From Nemertoderma westbladi (Eukaryota; Xenacoelomorpha; Nemertodermatida; Nemertodermatidae): 47,141 nt of DNA. Shown one piece after another: positions 20,806 to 32,018 of this stretch. The stretch is from contig JAUCBJ010007867.1 of assembly GCA_032718475.1 (NCBI GenBank), positions 1-47,141 of the forward strand. The letters run 5' to 3'. Position 1 is the stretch's first letter, and each line of letters starts with the position of its first letter. The notes beneath the pieces are model-generated. The model was not told the DNA's origin and ran no database searches. It saw only the letters and a program-made list of their open reading frames with translations. The position numbers and the translations under genes are program-made.

Positions 20806-21579
20806 TTAGATTTTTATTTCCGGGAATAAACTCAGTATTTTATCCCGGGTGTCCTCCGGTCCAGTAACCGAGTAACCATGGGTACGCTCGCTAACAAACA
20901 ACTCGTAATCGTTCTGCCCTGGTTCAGTTTTATCCCCAAAGAAATGAATCGTGTCGAATTCCTCAGGGCTAAGAAACTGCAGACAGAAGGTTTTGTCCCA
21001 CCCGATAGGGAAAACATCAATGCTAATCTGGCCACCGATTACAAACTTAAGTTTATATTCCTCAACGGGAAATTCCTTCTCCATCGCTCGCACAAACTTC
21101 CCCCTGACGTCGTGTAGTTTATCATACTTAGCGAATTCAACGCGTTCGGCCTGACTGCAGGATCGGCCGACAGGACAAACGTTAATCATACCCTGACGGT
21201 ATTCTATAAAGGTTCCTCGTTTAACTGGTATATCTACCGTAGATAAATAGCCTAGAGCGAAGTTAATAAACCGTTTAACTGTTTCCTCTCCTAGGTATTT
21301 CTGTATGTTCTGGCAAGCCAACAAGTCGCCGTCTTTATATGCCACCAATCCGTTCTCGCAGAATACATATGGGTAGGAAGATAGAAACTCCCCGCTGTCG
21401 TCCATCTGTTCGGTGACTTTCTTCAAATCGGATCCGCTAACGAGCCCCACAACGGCGACCCGTTTCAGCTGGTCGAGCAGGGATTGCATCTCCTCAGAGA
21501 TCTTCTGTCGCGGGTTCGTTAGAGTTCCGTCGATGTCGAACAACCAAAATGTTCGAGATTTAGTCGGATTAGAAGCCAT
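20806..21579 (-). CDS. PMM: Phosphomannomutase (eukaryotic PMM)
   Basis: Converts mannose-6-phosphate to mannose-1-phosphate, the precursor of GDP-mannose for N-glycosylation; cytosolic HAD-superfamily enzyme. The 257-residue frame covers the whole family (human PMM2 is 246). HAD motif I is LFDIDGTLT, with nucleophile Asp15 and Asp17. Also visible are SGSD (motif II), the cap-domain signature RGTFIEYRQGMINV-PVGRSCSQ, GGQISIDVFPIGWDK and the Mg-binding motif FFGDKTEPGQND. It ends with TGPEDTRDKILSLF. The ATG at 21579 gives a conventional N-terminus. There is no intron, although vertebrate PMM genes have many, so it is either a naturally intron-poor gene or a retrocopy; the intact frame favours a functional gene. 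An AATAAA lies at the stop codon. PMM1 versus PMM2 identity cannot be decided. Confidence 0.97.
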   Translation of the reverse strand: MASNPTKSRTFWLFDIDGTLTNPRQKISEEMQSLLDQLKRVAVVGLVSGSDLKKVTEQMDDSGEFLSSYPYVFCENGLVAYKDGDLLACQNIQKYLGEETVKRFINFALGYLSTVDIPVKRGTFIEYRQGMINVCPVGRSCSQAERVEFAKYDKLHDVRGKFVRAMEKEFPVEEYKLKFVIGGQISIDVFPIGWDKTFCLQFLSPEEFDTIHFFGDKTEPGQNDYELFVSERTHGYSVTGPEDTRDKILSLFPEIKI

Positions 21580-22250
21580 TCTTATTATCTTATTACAGCG
21601 CGAAATTTATACTGTTGTTAATTCGGTTTACTATTTGTGTTACTACAACACCAAACACTTGTGAATAGAAATTGCACTGAATTGTGAGAATACAGGAATT
21701 ATATCGAATACCGCTACCGCTGTTGCCTGTACTACAAGTTACACTTTACTTTTTAGCACAAAATAAAAAGCTAATAATAAACAATACATTAATAGGCCTA
21801 CTACAGTACTAAATGTAATACAGTAATATAGTAGGATGGCCCAAAAAAATATAATTTCCATACGGTATTCAACTCGGCTCAGTTATAATGTGCTTTAAAT
21901 GGAGTGGAACTAGTTCCAGGCATGTGGCATAATTTTTTCACTCAATCGATTCTTATCACGACTACCCCATACCAGCCATTTTGGTTATTACCAACTTGTG
22001 TCACTCCTATTGCAAAGATATACCATTCGAACCACAATGATCGATATAGTGCAGTAGTGGGGCCACCGCCCCGCCACCTTCAGAATGAAAGTAGAATGAT
22101 TATTTTAGTATTTCTCGAGATATTCTTTAAAAGGATTCAGTCGTCGGGACGTGGAAACCCAATATAGACGCCTATATGTGAGATTGTGAGATATACTGTA
22201 CATTTCACTACAAATACTGTATTACTTCTAATTATTGCACTGAATCCAAA
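21580..22250. other. Intergenic, upstream of PMM
   Basis: The PMM promoter is expected here. No frame or repeat is recognised; AT-rich. Confidence 0.4.
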
Positions 22251-22664
22251 ATGTGCTCATTGAAACCGCAATTATCGATTTATCGACACAACAAAATCCC
22301 AGAATCTGTGTTTGGGTTTCTGGATAGCAATAAATATAAATACAATATAACTTGTTTGGCTGTTGTTGAGTCATATGTTTGCTTCTCAACAAACAAAACT
22401 GTAGATTATATGAACAGTAAGTCTACCTTCGAAATAGAGAATCTCTGTGTAAAGGCAAGAAAAGATGCTACAGTAGATCTATTGGTTGCCAACTATAAAC
22501 AGCGAAGGGCAGAGATATTTGACAAAAGGCGAGCGATGCAGACACAAAAAGCTGCAGAAGTACAAGCAACTAGAGTTGTGAACTGTCCAAATTTGCGAAT
22601 TTTCCATACGTTACCAACTCGAATTTTGAAACAGGCTCCGAGATATGAAAAATATCGAGAATAA
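22251..22664 (+). CDS. Hypothetical protein fragment
   Basis: A 137-residue frame. The segment around residues 65-110 (CVKARKDATVDLLVANYKQRRAEIFDKRR) looks like a genuine charged helical protein; the ends look less so. No family is recognised. The last residues run into the tandem repeat that follows. It could be a leftover exon of a transposon or host gene. Confidence 0.3.
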   Translation: MCSLKPQLSIYRHNKIPESVFGFLDSNKYKYNITCLAVVESYVCFSTNKTVDYMNSKSTFEIENLCVKARKDATVDLLVANYKQRRAEIFDKRRAMQTQKAAEVQATRVVNCPNLRIFHTLPTRILKQAPRYEKYRE

Positions 22665-22856
22665 AATTACGAGTGTTGAAAAATAATGATAATATCGCGA
22701 GTTCAAAAAACATCGAGAGTAAAAATATCGAGTGTTGAAAAATATCGAGAGTAAAAATATCGAGTGTTGAAAAATATCGAGAGTAAAAATATCGTGTGTT
22801 GAAAAATATCGAGAGTAAAAATATCGAGTGTTGAAAAATATCGAGAGTAAAGGATT
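22645..22856. repeat. 32-bp AT-rich tandem repeat
   Basis: About six copies of aaaaatatcgagagta + aaaatatcgagtgttg, the first two degenerate and the last four nearly identical. Open frames on the minus strand here (ILSIFFNTRYF repeats) are by-products. Confidence 0.9.
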
Positions 22857-23093
22857 GCATTGATTTTACTTTTTTTCCCGGCGAAAAAAGAAAATTAAAA
22901 TATTTGTGGCGGAATTTCTTGGAAGCTATGGAACTATGGAAGCAATGTAGTAAAATACTACAGTTCAATTTATTTTGTAACACTACAGTATATCGCTCTA
23001 TCTTTTATTAAAGAATTGAGCAACAAAAAAGTACCAATTTAAGAATAAAGTTACGTATTACATGGCATAAAAACGTAGAACTATTTTTTCAAT

Positions 23094-23370
23094 ATGATGC
23101 CTACAGTAGTACCGCCAGGGGACCCCCTTTCAGTTGGCAACAGGGAGAGCGGGGTTGATATTCGACCTCCGATGTATTGGTTCTATCGGCGGAACGAGCT
23201 AGTCACCCAAATCAACGGGTATCTACTATTCTACAAGAGTGAACCAAGAACGACGACCAGATCATTGCCCACCCCAACGCCAGATTGGCCAAAAGATGGG
23301 AGAACATTCAGAAAGACTTGGACCACGAGATAGAGGTGATGGCTCAACAACTCCTCAAACAGGGTAGATA
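23094..23370 (+). pseudogene. Unidentified coding remnant with a frame change
   Basis: One plus frame gives a plausible protein segment (MYWFYRRNELVTQINGYLLF, about 23171-23240). After about 23245 a different frame continues it (IIAHPNARLAKRWENIQKDL, then HEIEVMAQQLLKQGR and a TAA near 23370). The join suggests a single-base indel in one former exon. A tttcag at about 23128-23133 could be an old splice acceptor. The protein family is not recognised. Confidence 0.35.
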
Positions 23371-24908
23371 ATTAATTACTTTATATTATTGTATATAAAC
23401 TCGATCAACTATGTAAGAAAGTTGAGGGACGACAGGGAGTGGACTCTTACTTAAATTTACTTACTAAATTTAATTATTCCAAAATGACCCTGAGACGGTG
23501 GAATCTGAGGGAAAAATCCTTAAGATTCCATCAACCAAAGTGAGGAGTGATATGTCTGAAAGGAGTGTGGCGATTGGAAAAGTCCGTAAGCGTAACATCG
23601 TCGGTTATAGCCCAAAAATATAGAATTAAAGGAGATACAGATTGCGCGAGAAATGAGTGAGAGACAAGAGAGAAAATGCGACAGAAGAGCGGGGAAGTAG
23701 CAGAAAAGAACCGTAAACATAACGTAAGAGAGAGAGGAGCAGGGACGACGTGAGCGGCTTGAGCGTGAGCAATGTGAACGGCGGGAACAGGAGAGAATAG
23801 ACAGGAAGTATGATACAGAGATACGTGGGAAATTAGGGAGAGAGAAGAGGGTGTTTGAATTTGTACGCTACAATTATTTCAAACTGCCAAAAATTGAATT
23901 TGGTTGGATAATTCTGAAGCTATAGGGGTTTTAGAGGTCGCTGACAACGATATAATTTTATAATCTTTTATCGAAGTGTAACCATCAAATTTATTATTAA
24001 TGTGTGCTAACTTGTATTTTTCATGCCACATTTGGAACATATTAAAAATAATATTCGAAATTTTTGAAAGTCACATACGAATTCAGCTACACAGAAAACC
24101 CATAATGTCATAAAATCAGGTTAATATGGTAATTATTTTTGATTATCAAATTTCTGCTAAATTTATTTTTTGTGCCACATTGACACATCAAAAAATTCCA
24201 TAATCCATAACTTACGATACATTTCAGGCCATATTCGAGATCAGTATTATAGAAAACCCATAAGGTCTTAAACATGGTATGGAGTTATGCTTAGGCTAGA
24301 CCGAAAGGCAGCGATGTGGTACTTCGCAGATTTCCGTGGATATCAGCAGCGTTATTGCTGATAAGTGGACAAACAAAAACTATTGATTCGAAAACACGAT
24401 GATATAAATTGTGAAAATTAATTATATTTGTTCATCGAAAACCAATCCCAGTGATACGATCCGAAATTCGATACGAACAAATATTAAAATACGAAATAGG
24501 GAAATCGTGTTTCGTATCGTATCATATCGTATTGTATCGTATCATATCCAGAACTTGTAAAATAAATCTGGGATCTCATGATTCTAATAGCAAGAAATGT
24601 GTTAATTAAATCGCATTGCACTAAAATATACTGAATATTATTCTCATAGGTAGCTCTGAACAACTTGAATAACAATAATGGCGGCCACACAAATATTAAA
24701 TATATAATAATAAACCATTACACAGTACATGCCGTTAATATTTGTTTGTAAAAAAGCGCCTTCAACTTCGTGTAGGCACATTACAAATATAAATTATTAT
24801 TATTATTATTACAAACTAATGGCCAAACACATGCAGATAAAACAAAATATTATTATGGTTAGCAAATAAAGTTTACATAAATAAAACGTTAAGTGTTAGA
24901 ATTTGTTT
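23371..24908. other. Intergenic, weak coding remnant only
   Basis: At about 23723-23932 a plus frame without Met encodes a highly charged Arg/Glu-rich stretch (ERREQERIDRKYDTEIRG), perhaps the remnant of a coiled-coil ORF. Two diverged copies of an agaaaacccataa-containing segment lie near 24095 and 24250. A cgtatcgtatcatatcgta run is at 24511-24550. Confidence 0.35.
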
Positions 24909-25228
24909 CGTACTTGTGGGGCGAGCCACGAAGTAAGCGAAGCCTTAGCATATGGGTGCCATTGGCGAGTTGTCTGTCGTCGTAAATTTTTTATCGCTAA
25001 TAACTCGGTTATTCCTTGATGAAATTAAACGAAACTTGGTATGTATGTAGTCCGTCAAAAGTTAAGAACGAATCTGAAGTTTGGTCAAAAACGAACGAAC
25101 GCTACGAGGCACAAGAGGAGGACGAGTATTGTGTTGAAGACTTCAGACAAATGGCAGACAACTCGTTAATGGTGCCCATATGCTAAAGGCTTTGCTCACT
25201 GCGTGCTGCGCGAAGGCCCCACGAACGT
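24909..25228. mobile_element. Long-TIR MITE, about 320 bp
   Basis: The left arm (about 24909-24981: tgtggggc ... gcatatgggtgcc ... cgagttgtctg) and the right arm (about 25150-25228) are imperfect inverted repeats of about 70 bp. The centre has no frame. Target duplications are not clear. A fragment similar to the right terminus (gtgggtccttcgcgcagcac) sits in the INTS6 intron at about 28141-28160, so the family has at least two copies here. Confidence 0.7.
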
Positions 25229-25433
25229 GTAACATTATATAAAGCAAAGCTAGACAGTACTAGTTGACACTATAACTCTATAACTGTAAAGTAAAGTGCT
25301 ACTTTATATATAAAATATTTGGAAATCGTTTAAAGAATAATCTGTCATAAAAAGTAATTTTATGTTTTGCATAGCACAAAAATATATTTAGTAAAAATTA
25401 AACCCAATTTGGAACACCCCAGTTGAGGTGCTC

Positions 25434-26315
25434 CTAAACCCCATTCTTCTTGGACTCCGACCGATGCGTATCAATAAGTTTGTTCGTTCTAACAATTTCT
25501 CGTTGACATTTAGCAATACTCTTCTTCCTCCACTCGATCTCTATGACAAGCATTTCCAACTCGTCCTGCATCGCATTGACTTCATCCTCCAATAGCTTAC
25601 CGACCACTTTCTCCCGTTTCAGTTGAACGCGACTCGATTGCAGTTTACCCTTGGCCTCCTGCAACTGAGTTTTAAGAACAACCGAGAATATCTGCAGTTG
25701 TCGACCAGCGTTCGTCGGATTTCTCGCTAACTTTTTCAACAGATCAGCGGTATCCTCTACAGGACAATTAATAACCTCCTTTAACGTTCTGTTATCTTCT
25801 AACTTATTGCGGAGTTGCGTAAGTTCATTCCGCAAAGATTTCAATTCGTCAGGGTTGCCATAGAGATCGCGCTGGAGACTAGCTCCCAATTCGTCCACTG
25901 ATTTTAAGTCCACCAACAGTTTGGCTTTAATGATTTTCAGAGAAGATATCTTCTCGGCGACTATTTTTCGCTCGTTTTCAGTGCTCCGAGACTCGCCTTG
26001 CAACTTATTAACCAAAGAGGCATGAGAATTGTTACTCTGCGCGGTTTTGGCTATGAGTTCGTTCAGTTTGTTCCTTTCAGCATCTCCAGGGTCTCCTTCA
26101 CTACTTTCAGTATCCTCGTCTATGAAAAGCTTCTCAACCAGCGACGATTTAGTGACACGGTTGCGGCATTGAGGGCATGTTTTGCGTTGTTTCAACCACG
26201 GTTGCAGACAGCTCGAATGGAACACGTGCCCGCAATGGGTGGCACAAGACTCGATTCCCGCTGTAAACAATCTCTCCTGGCAAATTGGGCACAAGATTGT
26301 AATTATTTCAGACAT
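25434..26315 (-). CDS. TRAIP: TRAIP-like RING E3 ubiquitin ligase
   Basis: TRAIP is a nuclear RING E3 ligase that ubiquitylates the CMG helicase and protein-DNA crosslinks at replication forks. The 293-residue frame starts at ATG 26315. An N-terminal C3H2C3 RING is complete: Cys9, Cys12, Cys28, His30, His33, Cys36, Cys47, Cys50 (CPIC ... HCGHVFHSSCLQPWLKQRKTCPQC). LVEKLFID after it matches human NKLFFDL, and the rest is a long coiled coil, as in TRAIP. It is shorter than human TRAIP (469) and lacks the C-terminal tail with its PCNA-binding (PIP) motif; either a lineage trait or a further exon downstream. No intron is visible within the frame. Another RING-coiled-coil protein is possible but less likely. 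Confidence 0.8.
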   Translation of the reverse strand: MSEIITILCPICQERLFTAGIESCATHCGHVFHSSCLQPWLKQRKTCPQCRNRVTKSSLVEKLFIDEDTESSEGDPGDAERNKLNELIAKTAQSNNSHASLVNKLQGESRSTENERKIVAEKISSLKIIKAKLLVDLKSVDELGASLQRDLYGNPDELKSLRNELTQLRNKLEDNRTLKEVINCPVEDTADLLKKLARNPTNAGRQLQIFSVVLKTQLQEAKGKLQSSRVQLKREKVVGKLLEDEVNAMQDELEMLVIEIEWRKKSIAKCQREIVRTNKLIDTHRSESKKNGV

Positions 26316-26889
26316 ATCAGAATCAATATATCCAAGAAGCTATAATAATCTGTAATAATCATATTAATCAATAATAAACATTTTGGACAATCTAAAGTTA
26401 ACCAATAACAAACAACTCTAGCTGAAACTTCGTAAACCTAATAGTTACTCGACTCTACTCTTCTGTACATTTTCGAGACAGGGGGGGGGGGGGGGGGGGG
26501 GACTCGACGCAAAAGCCATCTCGGCGAATTCATATTCCGCCTCAATGTTAAATTCTTAATTTAGGGAAAGGAGCAGGTTACAGTGGCACGTTATTTTAAC
26601 CAAAACAATAAACACAATAGAACAGGTTACAGTTTTATTTTTGAGAGTAATCAGCTGTTATTTGCGTCCAGTTTCCTCCCCTATCTGAAATTTTCAGTTT
26701 GAATTAAGATCACACTGTAGTGTATACAAATAATTTTGAGACGTTTATTTCTCAATAATATTGTTATTTTTATCATTGTAAACAAACCAAGTAAGATGAT
26801 TAATAATTCAAAAAAAGAATCACTACATCATAAAGTGTCTCTATCAATGACTTTATCAGACGATTTTATTACCTTATTGTCAGGAATGA
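26316..26889. other. Intergenic between TRAIP-like and INTS6
   Basis: Holds a 21-base G run (26481-26501) and a copy of an interspersed repeat (about 26557-26640: aatttagggaaaggagcagg, then ttacagtggc) that recurs at about 42186-42260. The TRAIP promoter and INTS6 3' UTR must lie here. Confidence 0.6.
26481..26501 (+). repeat. Poly-G tract, 21 bases
   Basis: Uninterrupted run of G, able to form G-quadruplexes; its length is also prone to sequencing error. Confidence 0.9.
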
Positions 26890-29800
26890 TCACTGAGTAA
26901 TTAACTGAACTAAAGAGTTTAGATAAGTAACCAAAGTGTTTCTTCTCCATCTCTTCGCCTCCTCTATAGAGGCGTGTAGAACAGCGAGCTGAACGGAAGG
27001 CGGGCCGTCCAGTTCGTTAACCAGACCCCGGATCTCCCGGAAGTCCTTCCCGGGTCTCCGGATCCGGCTCAGCAGGTCCCGTTGGATCCGTAAACCGGTC
27101 CGGACGTGGACCGTGAAAGCGGACGAGTCCTCGGTGCCGACGGTGGACACCGGACTGGGAGCGTCGTCGATGGTGGGAGAACCGAGGTCGCTCGCCGGTA
27201 GTCCCACCGGTTGGAACCGGTTCTCGTCCGACGCTGCTTGGAATCTACTCGCTTCGCTCGGTCCTTCTACCCGGTTCGCAACCGGCTCCAACATAATCTC
27301 TTCCGAAAACTCGAACACCGCTTCCGGTGAACTCACCGGTGACTCACCGCCGGTGGGGCGAGGAGACCGACACCATGGCAACGGGGAGGGCCGCAGTAGA
27401 GGCGACATGGCCCGACACCGTTTGGGCGGCGCCCTGCCCCCTACCGCCCCCCGTTTCATCTGGAAGCCCCCTCGCGGGTCCCCCCTCTCCCCAGCCGCGC
27501 CCCCCATCCCCCCGAACCCCTCCGCCTCGTCCACGTTCATCAGATAGGCGGCGTCCTTGTTCTGGAGTTTGAAAGGGTTCCCGAACATGTGTAGCCGAGC
27601 GGGCGCCGGCTCGGGGTCCCGTAACGGCGTCGGCTGCCGTTTGAGGTACTCCGTGTAGTTGCCCATGTGCTGCACCGGCAGCGAGTGGCGGTGTTCGTCG
27701 TCTATCAGGCTGATCGCGCTCGGGTTGATTTGGTTGAAGTTCCGGCGCATTTGCGCGATTGTCTCTAAGAGTTTCTCGCGGGGAATATCGTAAGGATTGC
27801 GGAACGGTTGGAGGGGAACCTAAAAGTTTAAATTATTATTTATTTAAAAATTAAAAATAATCTAAATGTTATTTCACTAGGTTTAAAACAACAAGTCGCT
27901 AGTTTATTTTCATAAATTATTCATGAATTCAATATACAAATCATCTTACAATGTGTTTCTATCATGAACCAGTTATTATTCAATTAACGGTAACTGGATG
28001 GTTTGGTTGTTCAAACACCTTAATATTTTGTAAAATTCCGCCTAAACAAAGTTTATTTAAACAATTATCGTTCTAAAATTTTCTTCAAGTTCAACAAATC
28101 ACGATAAATTTTTCATATTAAGATTGTTAAAATACGCGAAGTGGGTCCTTCGCGCAGCACGTGGTTGCATTATACAAGCAGATTAATGCTATTTGATTTT
28201 TATTATTTCGAAAAGTTACGTAAAAGATCCATAACATATGATGATGATGAATAGATTTCTGACTAATAAAATGTTCCAATGACATCTGAGGTTTCCTACA
28301 AATCTACTCACCCCAGAACGTTTAGTAGAAATACAAAACCCTGGGAACTCATTAGTTTCAGTTTTCCCTGTAATGTTCCCTCCCCCTCCCATCATCCCGT
28401 GTAACATCTGCAAATAATCCCGATTCTGGCTGTAAGTCAGTCCGGTAGACCTCGGGATTACTCTGATCCCGGTCTCACCGGAATCCTTCCCGATGAAACT
28501 CTGCAAGCGGTCCAACTCCTGTTTCGATTGAGTCTTTAATTTCTTTAAATAACTCTGTATTGAGTAACTCAGACCGGTGTCGAATGAATCCGGAATCAAA
28601 CTGGGGGCGCCCATTCGTTTCAGAGCAATACGCAACGGCGCGGCGTAGTAAATAGGAACTTGTTTCATGTAGGAGTCGAAACGTTGCCGCCATTCAATGG
28701 GAGGCGCTTTCAGCTTATAAACCTTAATTAGCTCTTCTAGTAGAGGCAACAATACGGGGTAATTAAAAGGCATAACGAACAGATTCACACAGTTTAGGTT
28801 GATGCTGGCCTTTAGGTAACCGAAAGGAAAGTCAATCTCAGCAGATTTACCTGATCCGGGAACGTAGCAGGGCCAGCAGGTTGTCGGCATACCTCGAGAG
28901 AGAATGAACTGAGTCAGGGGGCTTGGTTCGAGTTCGTACTTATCGAAAGGGAGGCTGTCTACGATAAGGGGTTCGCTATCAGAGCAGGTGAACTCTACGA
29001 CGGGGTGGGCGGTGCGCGGGGGCAGGGAGGGGGCCGACTGTTCCGGCCAGAAGGCCTCCGGGATCGGCCAGTGACCCAAGGGGAGACCGGTCTTGGGGTT
29101 GGGCCGCACTAGGACCATCCTACGGGACGACTGCCAGCCGCTAGGGGGGACTGGGGGCGGAAGGGGGCTGTTTGATCGCGAGGATCCCAACTCGATATCC
29201 TGCGACGGTGGGGGAGGGTCCGGACCTGTTTGCTCGAAGTTGAGAACGACGCCACAAACTAATTTCCCTACGACCGAGTCGATGCATTGGTGCAGCGCCT
29301 TCATGGTTGTAACCGCGTAACTTCTACCCCCGGTAACTTCGCACATGAGATTTATTGGCGAATCGTCCGGCGCTAAAGGTTCCGGACAGTCGCTCGGAAA
29401 CCCCGGAATCCGAAGTACCAGTGAGAAGAACCTGTGGTCCCATCGGAATGGTTCTTTTGTTAACTCGCTACCCGGGTAACTCTGGTTCATAGGTAAGTTG
29501 AGTTCGGCTTCAACTCCTACTTTATTGGTCATCGTGTGACCGTCCGTTATACAGAGAATTAGAGCAGGTTCCACGAAGAATGGATTCCTACCCTGTCCGT
29601 AATTGTCTACCGCACTCTGCCCACGCTGCAGGTTCAACAAGTCGAAACATTGCTTCAACGCGACGCCTAAGTGCGTCAAGCCGGTAGCTTGTAGGTTCTT
29701 TAACTCGCTGTTGAAGACAGCTAGAGGTTCCCGCCAAGCCGCCTTTATCCCCTGTGGCGGGGTATCGAAGGTGACCAACATGTAGCGGTCGTTTCGGCAC

Positions 29801-29928
29801 AGGTTATCTCGTTGCCGCAGCTTAAGGAATTGTTCTACGGCCCCTTTCGCGACGTCCAGGAGAGTCGTACCATAGAAAGTACGCTGCTCCATGGAAGAAC
29901 TATTGTCGATGAGAAAAAGGACAATCAT
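26890..29928 (-). CDS. INTS6: Integrator complex subunit 6, two exons
   Basis: INTS6 is part of the Integrator complex, which cleaves nascent snRNA and attenuates mRNA transcription, and it helps recruit PP2A. Exons are 29928-28312 and 27819-26890, joined in phase 0, giving 848 residues (human 887). The N-terminal VWA domain has its metal site DNSSS (FLIDNSSSMEQ, residue about 8). Family hallmarks follow: FKLRxRD-like LKLRQRDN, DNYGQGRNPFF, GSELTKEPFRWD, MCEVTGGRSY, VRPNPKTGLPLGHWP, FDKYELEPSPLTQFIL, FGYLKAS, LNCVNLFVMPFNYPVLLPLL. Exon 2 holds MGNYTEYLK, FGNPFKL, CRAMSPLLR and the C-terminal INT_SG_DDX domain (IRRPGKDFREI ... EEAKRWRRNTLVTYL). The donor is GGG|GTGAGT and the acceptor is CTTTTAG|GTT. 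ATG 29928 matches the human start (MPILLFLID). Exon 2 is GC-rich with a low-complexity Pro/Gly middle. Confidence 0.95.
27820..28311 (-). other. INTS6 intron, 492 bp
   Basis: Minus-strand GTGAGT donor at 28311 and ttttag acceptor ending at 27820. Protein continuity on both sides (FPGFCISTKRSG, then VPLQPFRNPYDIPREKLL) matches INTS6. The intron contains the short MITE-like fragment near 28141-28160 and is AT-rich. It is the only intron I can prove in the window. Confidence 0.9.
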
Positions 29929-30899
29929 AATTAAATACACAAGGCAGATAGGTATGTAGGTGATAAGAATTCAATTTAAAATTTCCTAACCCACCACAAC
30001 AATACATACAGCCTACTACTGTGTACTGTAGTACTACACAGTCAGACAGTGGCTTCCTGGGATCTATCTGGGAAACATTCAACAGCGCTACAGCTCTGTC
30101 ATCAAAAGGTAAATGCACGTAACTCCAAAAACCTCATAAGAGATATCAAGCCCCAAAGTGCAAAGGTTTTTTGTATGCGCTTTTAGTATGACGTAGCTAC
30201 TAGGGGTGTGTTATACTGCTGTACTGTGCGGCCTATCACCTATACTATATAGGCCTACATCATTGAGAGCATACCCTGAGACGTTTTTTCTTATGCTATA
30301 CTTTTCGTACATATCCATATGGCTATTGCAGTATTGAGCCAAACAGCCAAACGAGGCCATTTAAACTCAGTTAAGTGTTTTTGCCTTACAGCCTTATGCA
30401 GTCTGGCAGTACCCACATGAAAAAGAAAACGGATACAATTAGTAAACGACCGGTTAACCGGGCCGGGTTTGGGTGACCCGGAACCGGATCCGGCAAAAAA
30501 GTCGCCGGGTACCTGGTTTTATTAAAATTAAGCAATTTGAGTGAATGAGAATGACAAGCCTGTTTGACATACCTATATCTGTAGGCCATATAGCTGTATA
30601 GTGTATATACGTAGGTACCAGTACACAAAGTTGCCTAAAGCAGTAGGTAGTCAGGTTGTAGTAGCATCTTCTTACATTTTAGATCATTTTCGATTTTTTT
30701 TTCTTTTGATTTACCGGTATCATTTTTTTAGAATTTTTTTTTATTTGTATCATTTTTGATATCACAAGTGTTGACCCGGACCCGGCCTTTTTGAGACTGA
30801 CCCGGCCGCACCCGGCAAAATGTTCGACCCGGTCGTTACTAGATACTGTACAATGCAGCAATGGCAGAATGACATAAACTCATATTTCAGTATTTAGAA
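29929..30899. other. Upstream region of INTS6 with repeat fragments
   Basis: The INTS6 5' UTR and promoter are expected at the left. A diverged terminus of the hAT-like family appears at about 30052-30100 (ggcttcctgg, then caacagcgctacagctct). GGCCGGGTC/GACCCGGCC inverted segments occur at about 30440-30515 and 30775-30835 around an AT-rich centre. No gene is recognised. Confidence 0.45.
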
Positions 30900-31057
30900 G
30901 GCTTCCTGGAAAACACGCAACAGCGCAACAGCTCTTAACGAATGGGCAGCATTGGCGCAACAGCGCAACAACCTAAGATTGGTTTATACATTCCACTCTA
31001 ATTCCATTGGCTTGTCAGCTTGTACATTCTGTTGAGTTCTATGACATTCCATTACTG

Positions 31058-31958
31058 CCAGGTTGGAATTCATGCTGCAAAACTCGGACGCGTACCTGCG
31101 CGAATGACCGCAAACCAGATGCGCGTTGCGCGTTTGGGTGAGACAGGTGCGCGTTCGGGTGTGAGACAGGTGCGCGTTGCGCCTCAGCGCGCAGCTCTGC
31201 CTCTGATGCGCACCACAAATTAATTGAAATCACGAAAATACACAAAAAAATTTCGCTCGCTCGCTCGCATTAGTTTCTCATTTCCAATTCTTCAAACAGT
31301 CAAATCACTTCACCATAATACTGTAATACCGGCAACCGGAGCTGAATTTGTCTATTTATTTTAACTACAGTACTCTATTGTTGTATTGTTATTAGGTCTA
31401 TGCTATGCCGATGTTACGTTAGTAAACAGGTAAAGTCAGAAAGTAACAATGTATTATAAGTATGACTTAATTATAAGCCAACTGTATGTTTAAGCCTAAT
31501 TGTTAGGTAGGCCTATACAAAGTATTATTGGCAGACTGGTACCTATTTCAATATTCGTTTTTTTGAAATTACCGGTACATGTTTTGTTTGTAATCTAAAA
31601 TAATATTTTCTGTTATAAAAGCAGTGAGCCCGATGGGCCACCATAGTAGTGGATTAAAAAAATATTTTTTAATATTAACAATTTTGATGTTGCAAAAATT
31701 ACATTTATTATGTAAGCCTAGATTCAACGTACAGACAGACAGACGTAAAGATAAGCTTAAAACGCTCAAACTTGTAAAATAGGAATGTAAAATTGTTCTT
31801 ATGAACTGTGCGATTTTTTGAGATATGCATGACATGAGCTGCGCGATTTTGTTTGGATTATGACATATGATGAGGTGCGCGACGAGCCAATTTCAGGTGC
31901 GCGGTGATTTCAAAACAACAAAGCGTACCTGCGCGCTCATGCATGAATTCCAACCTGG
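31058..31958. mobile_element. Nested hAT-like MITE, 901 bp
   Basis: TIRs begin CCAGGTTGGAATTCATGC at both ends, flanked by a perfect 8-bp duplication CATTACTG (31050-31057 and 31959-31966). TGCGCG-type motifs are clustered near both ends (about 31090-31200 and 31825-31945), as in hAT subterminal repeats. There is no transposase. It interrupts the left arm of the surrounding element, whose sequence resumes unbroken across the duplication, so it is the younger insertion. Confidence 0.88.
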
Positions 31959-32018
31959 CATTACTGTAGCGCCGATGGCGCAACAGAGTAGGCCTAATAA
32001 ATAAAGCAAGGTACTTAC

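Noticed and set aside
22120-22175. Possible extra hammerhead (cagtcgtcgggacgtggaaac)
   Set aside because: No CTGANGA core and no complementary stem I strands.
22570-22983. Minus-strand 137-residue frame rich in FNTRYFYSRYF
   Set aside because: It is the complement of the 32-bp AT-rich tandem repeat.
27113-27572. Plus-strand frames of 80-144 residues opposite INTS6 exon 2
   Set aside because: Shadows of the GC-rich, conserved minus-strand coding exon.
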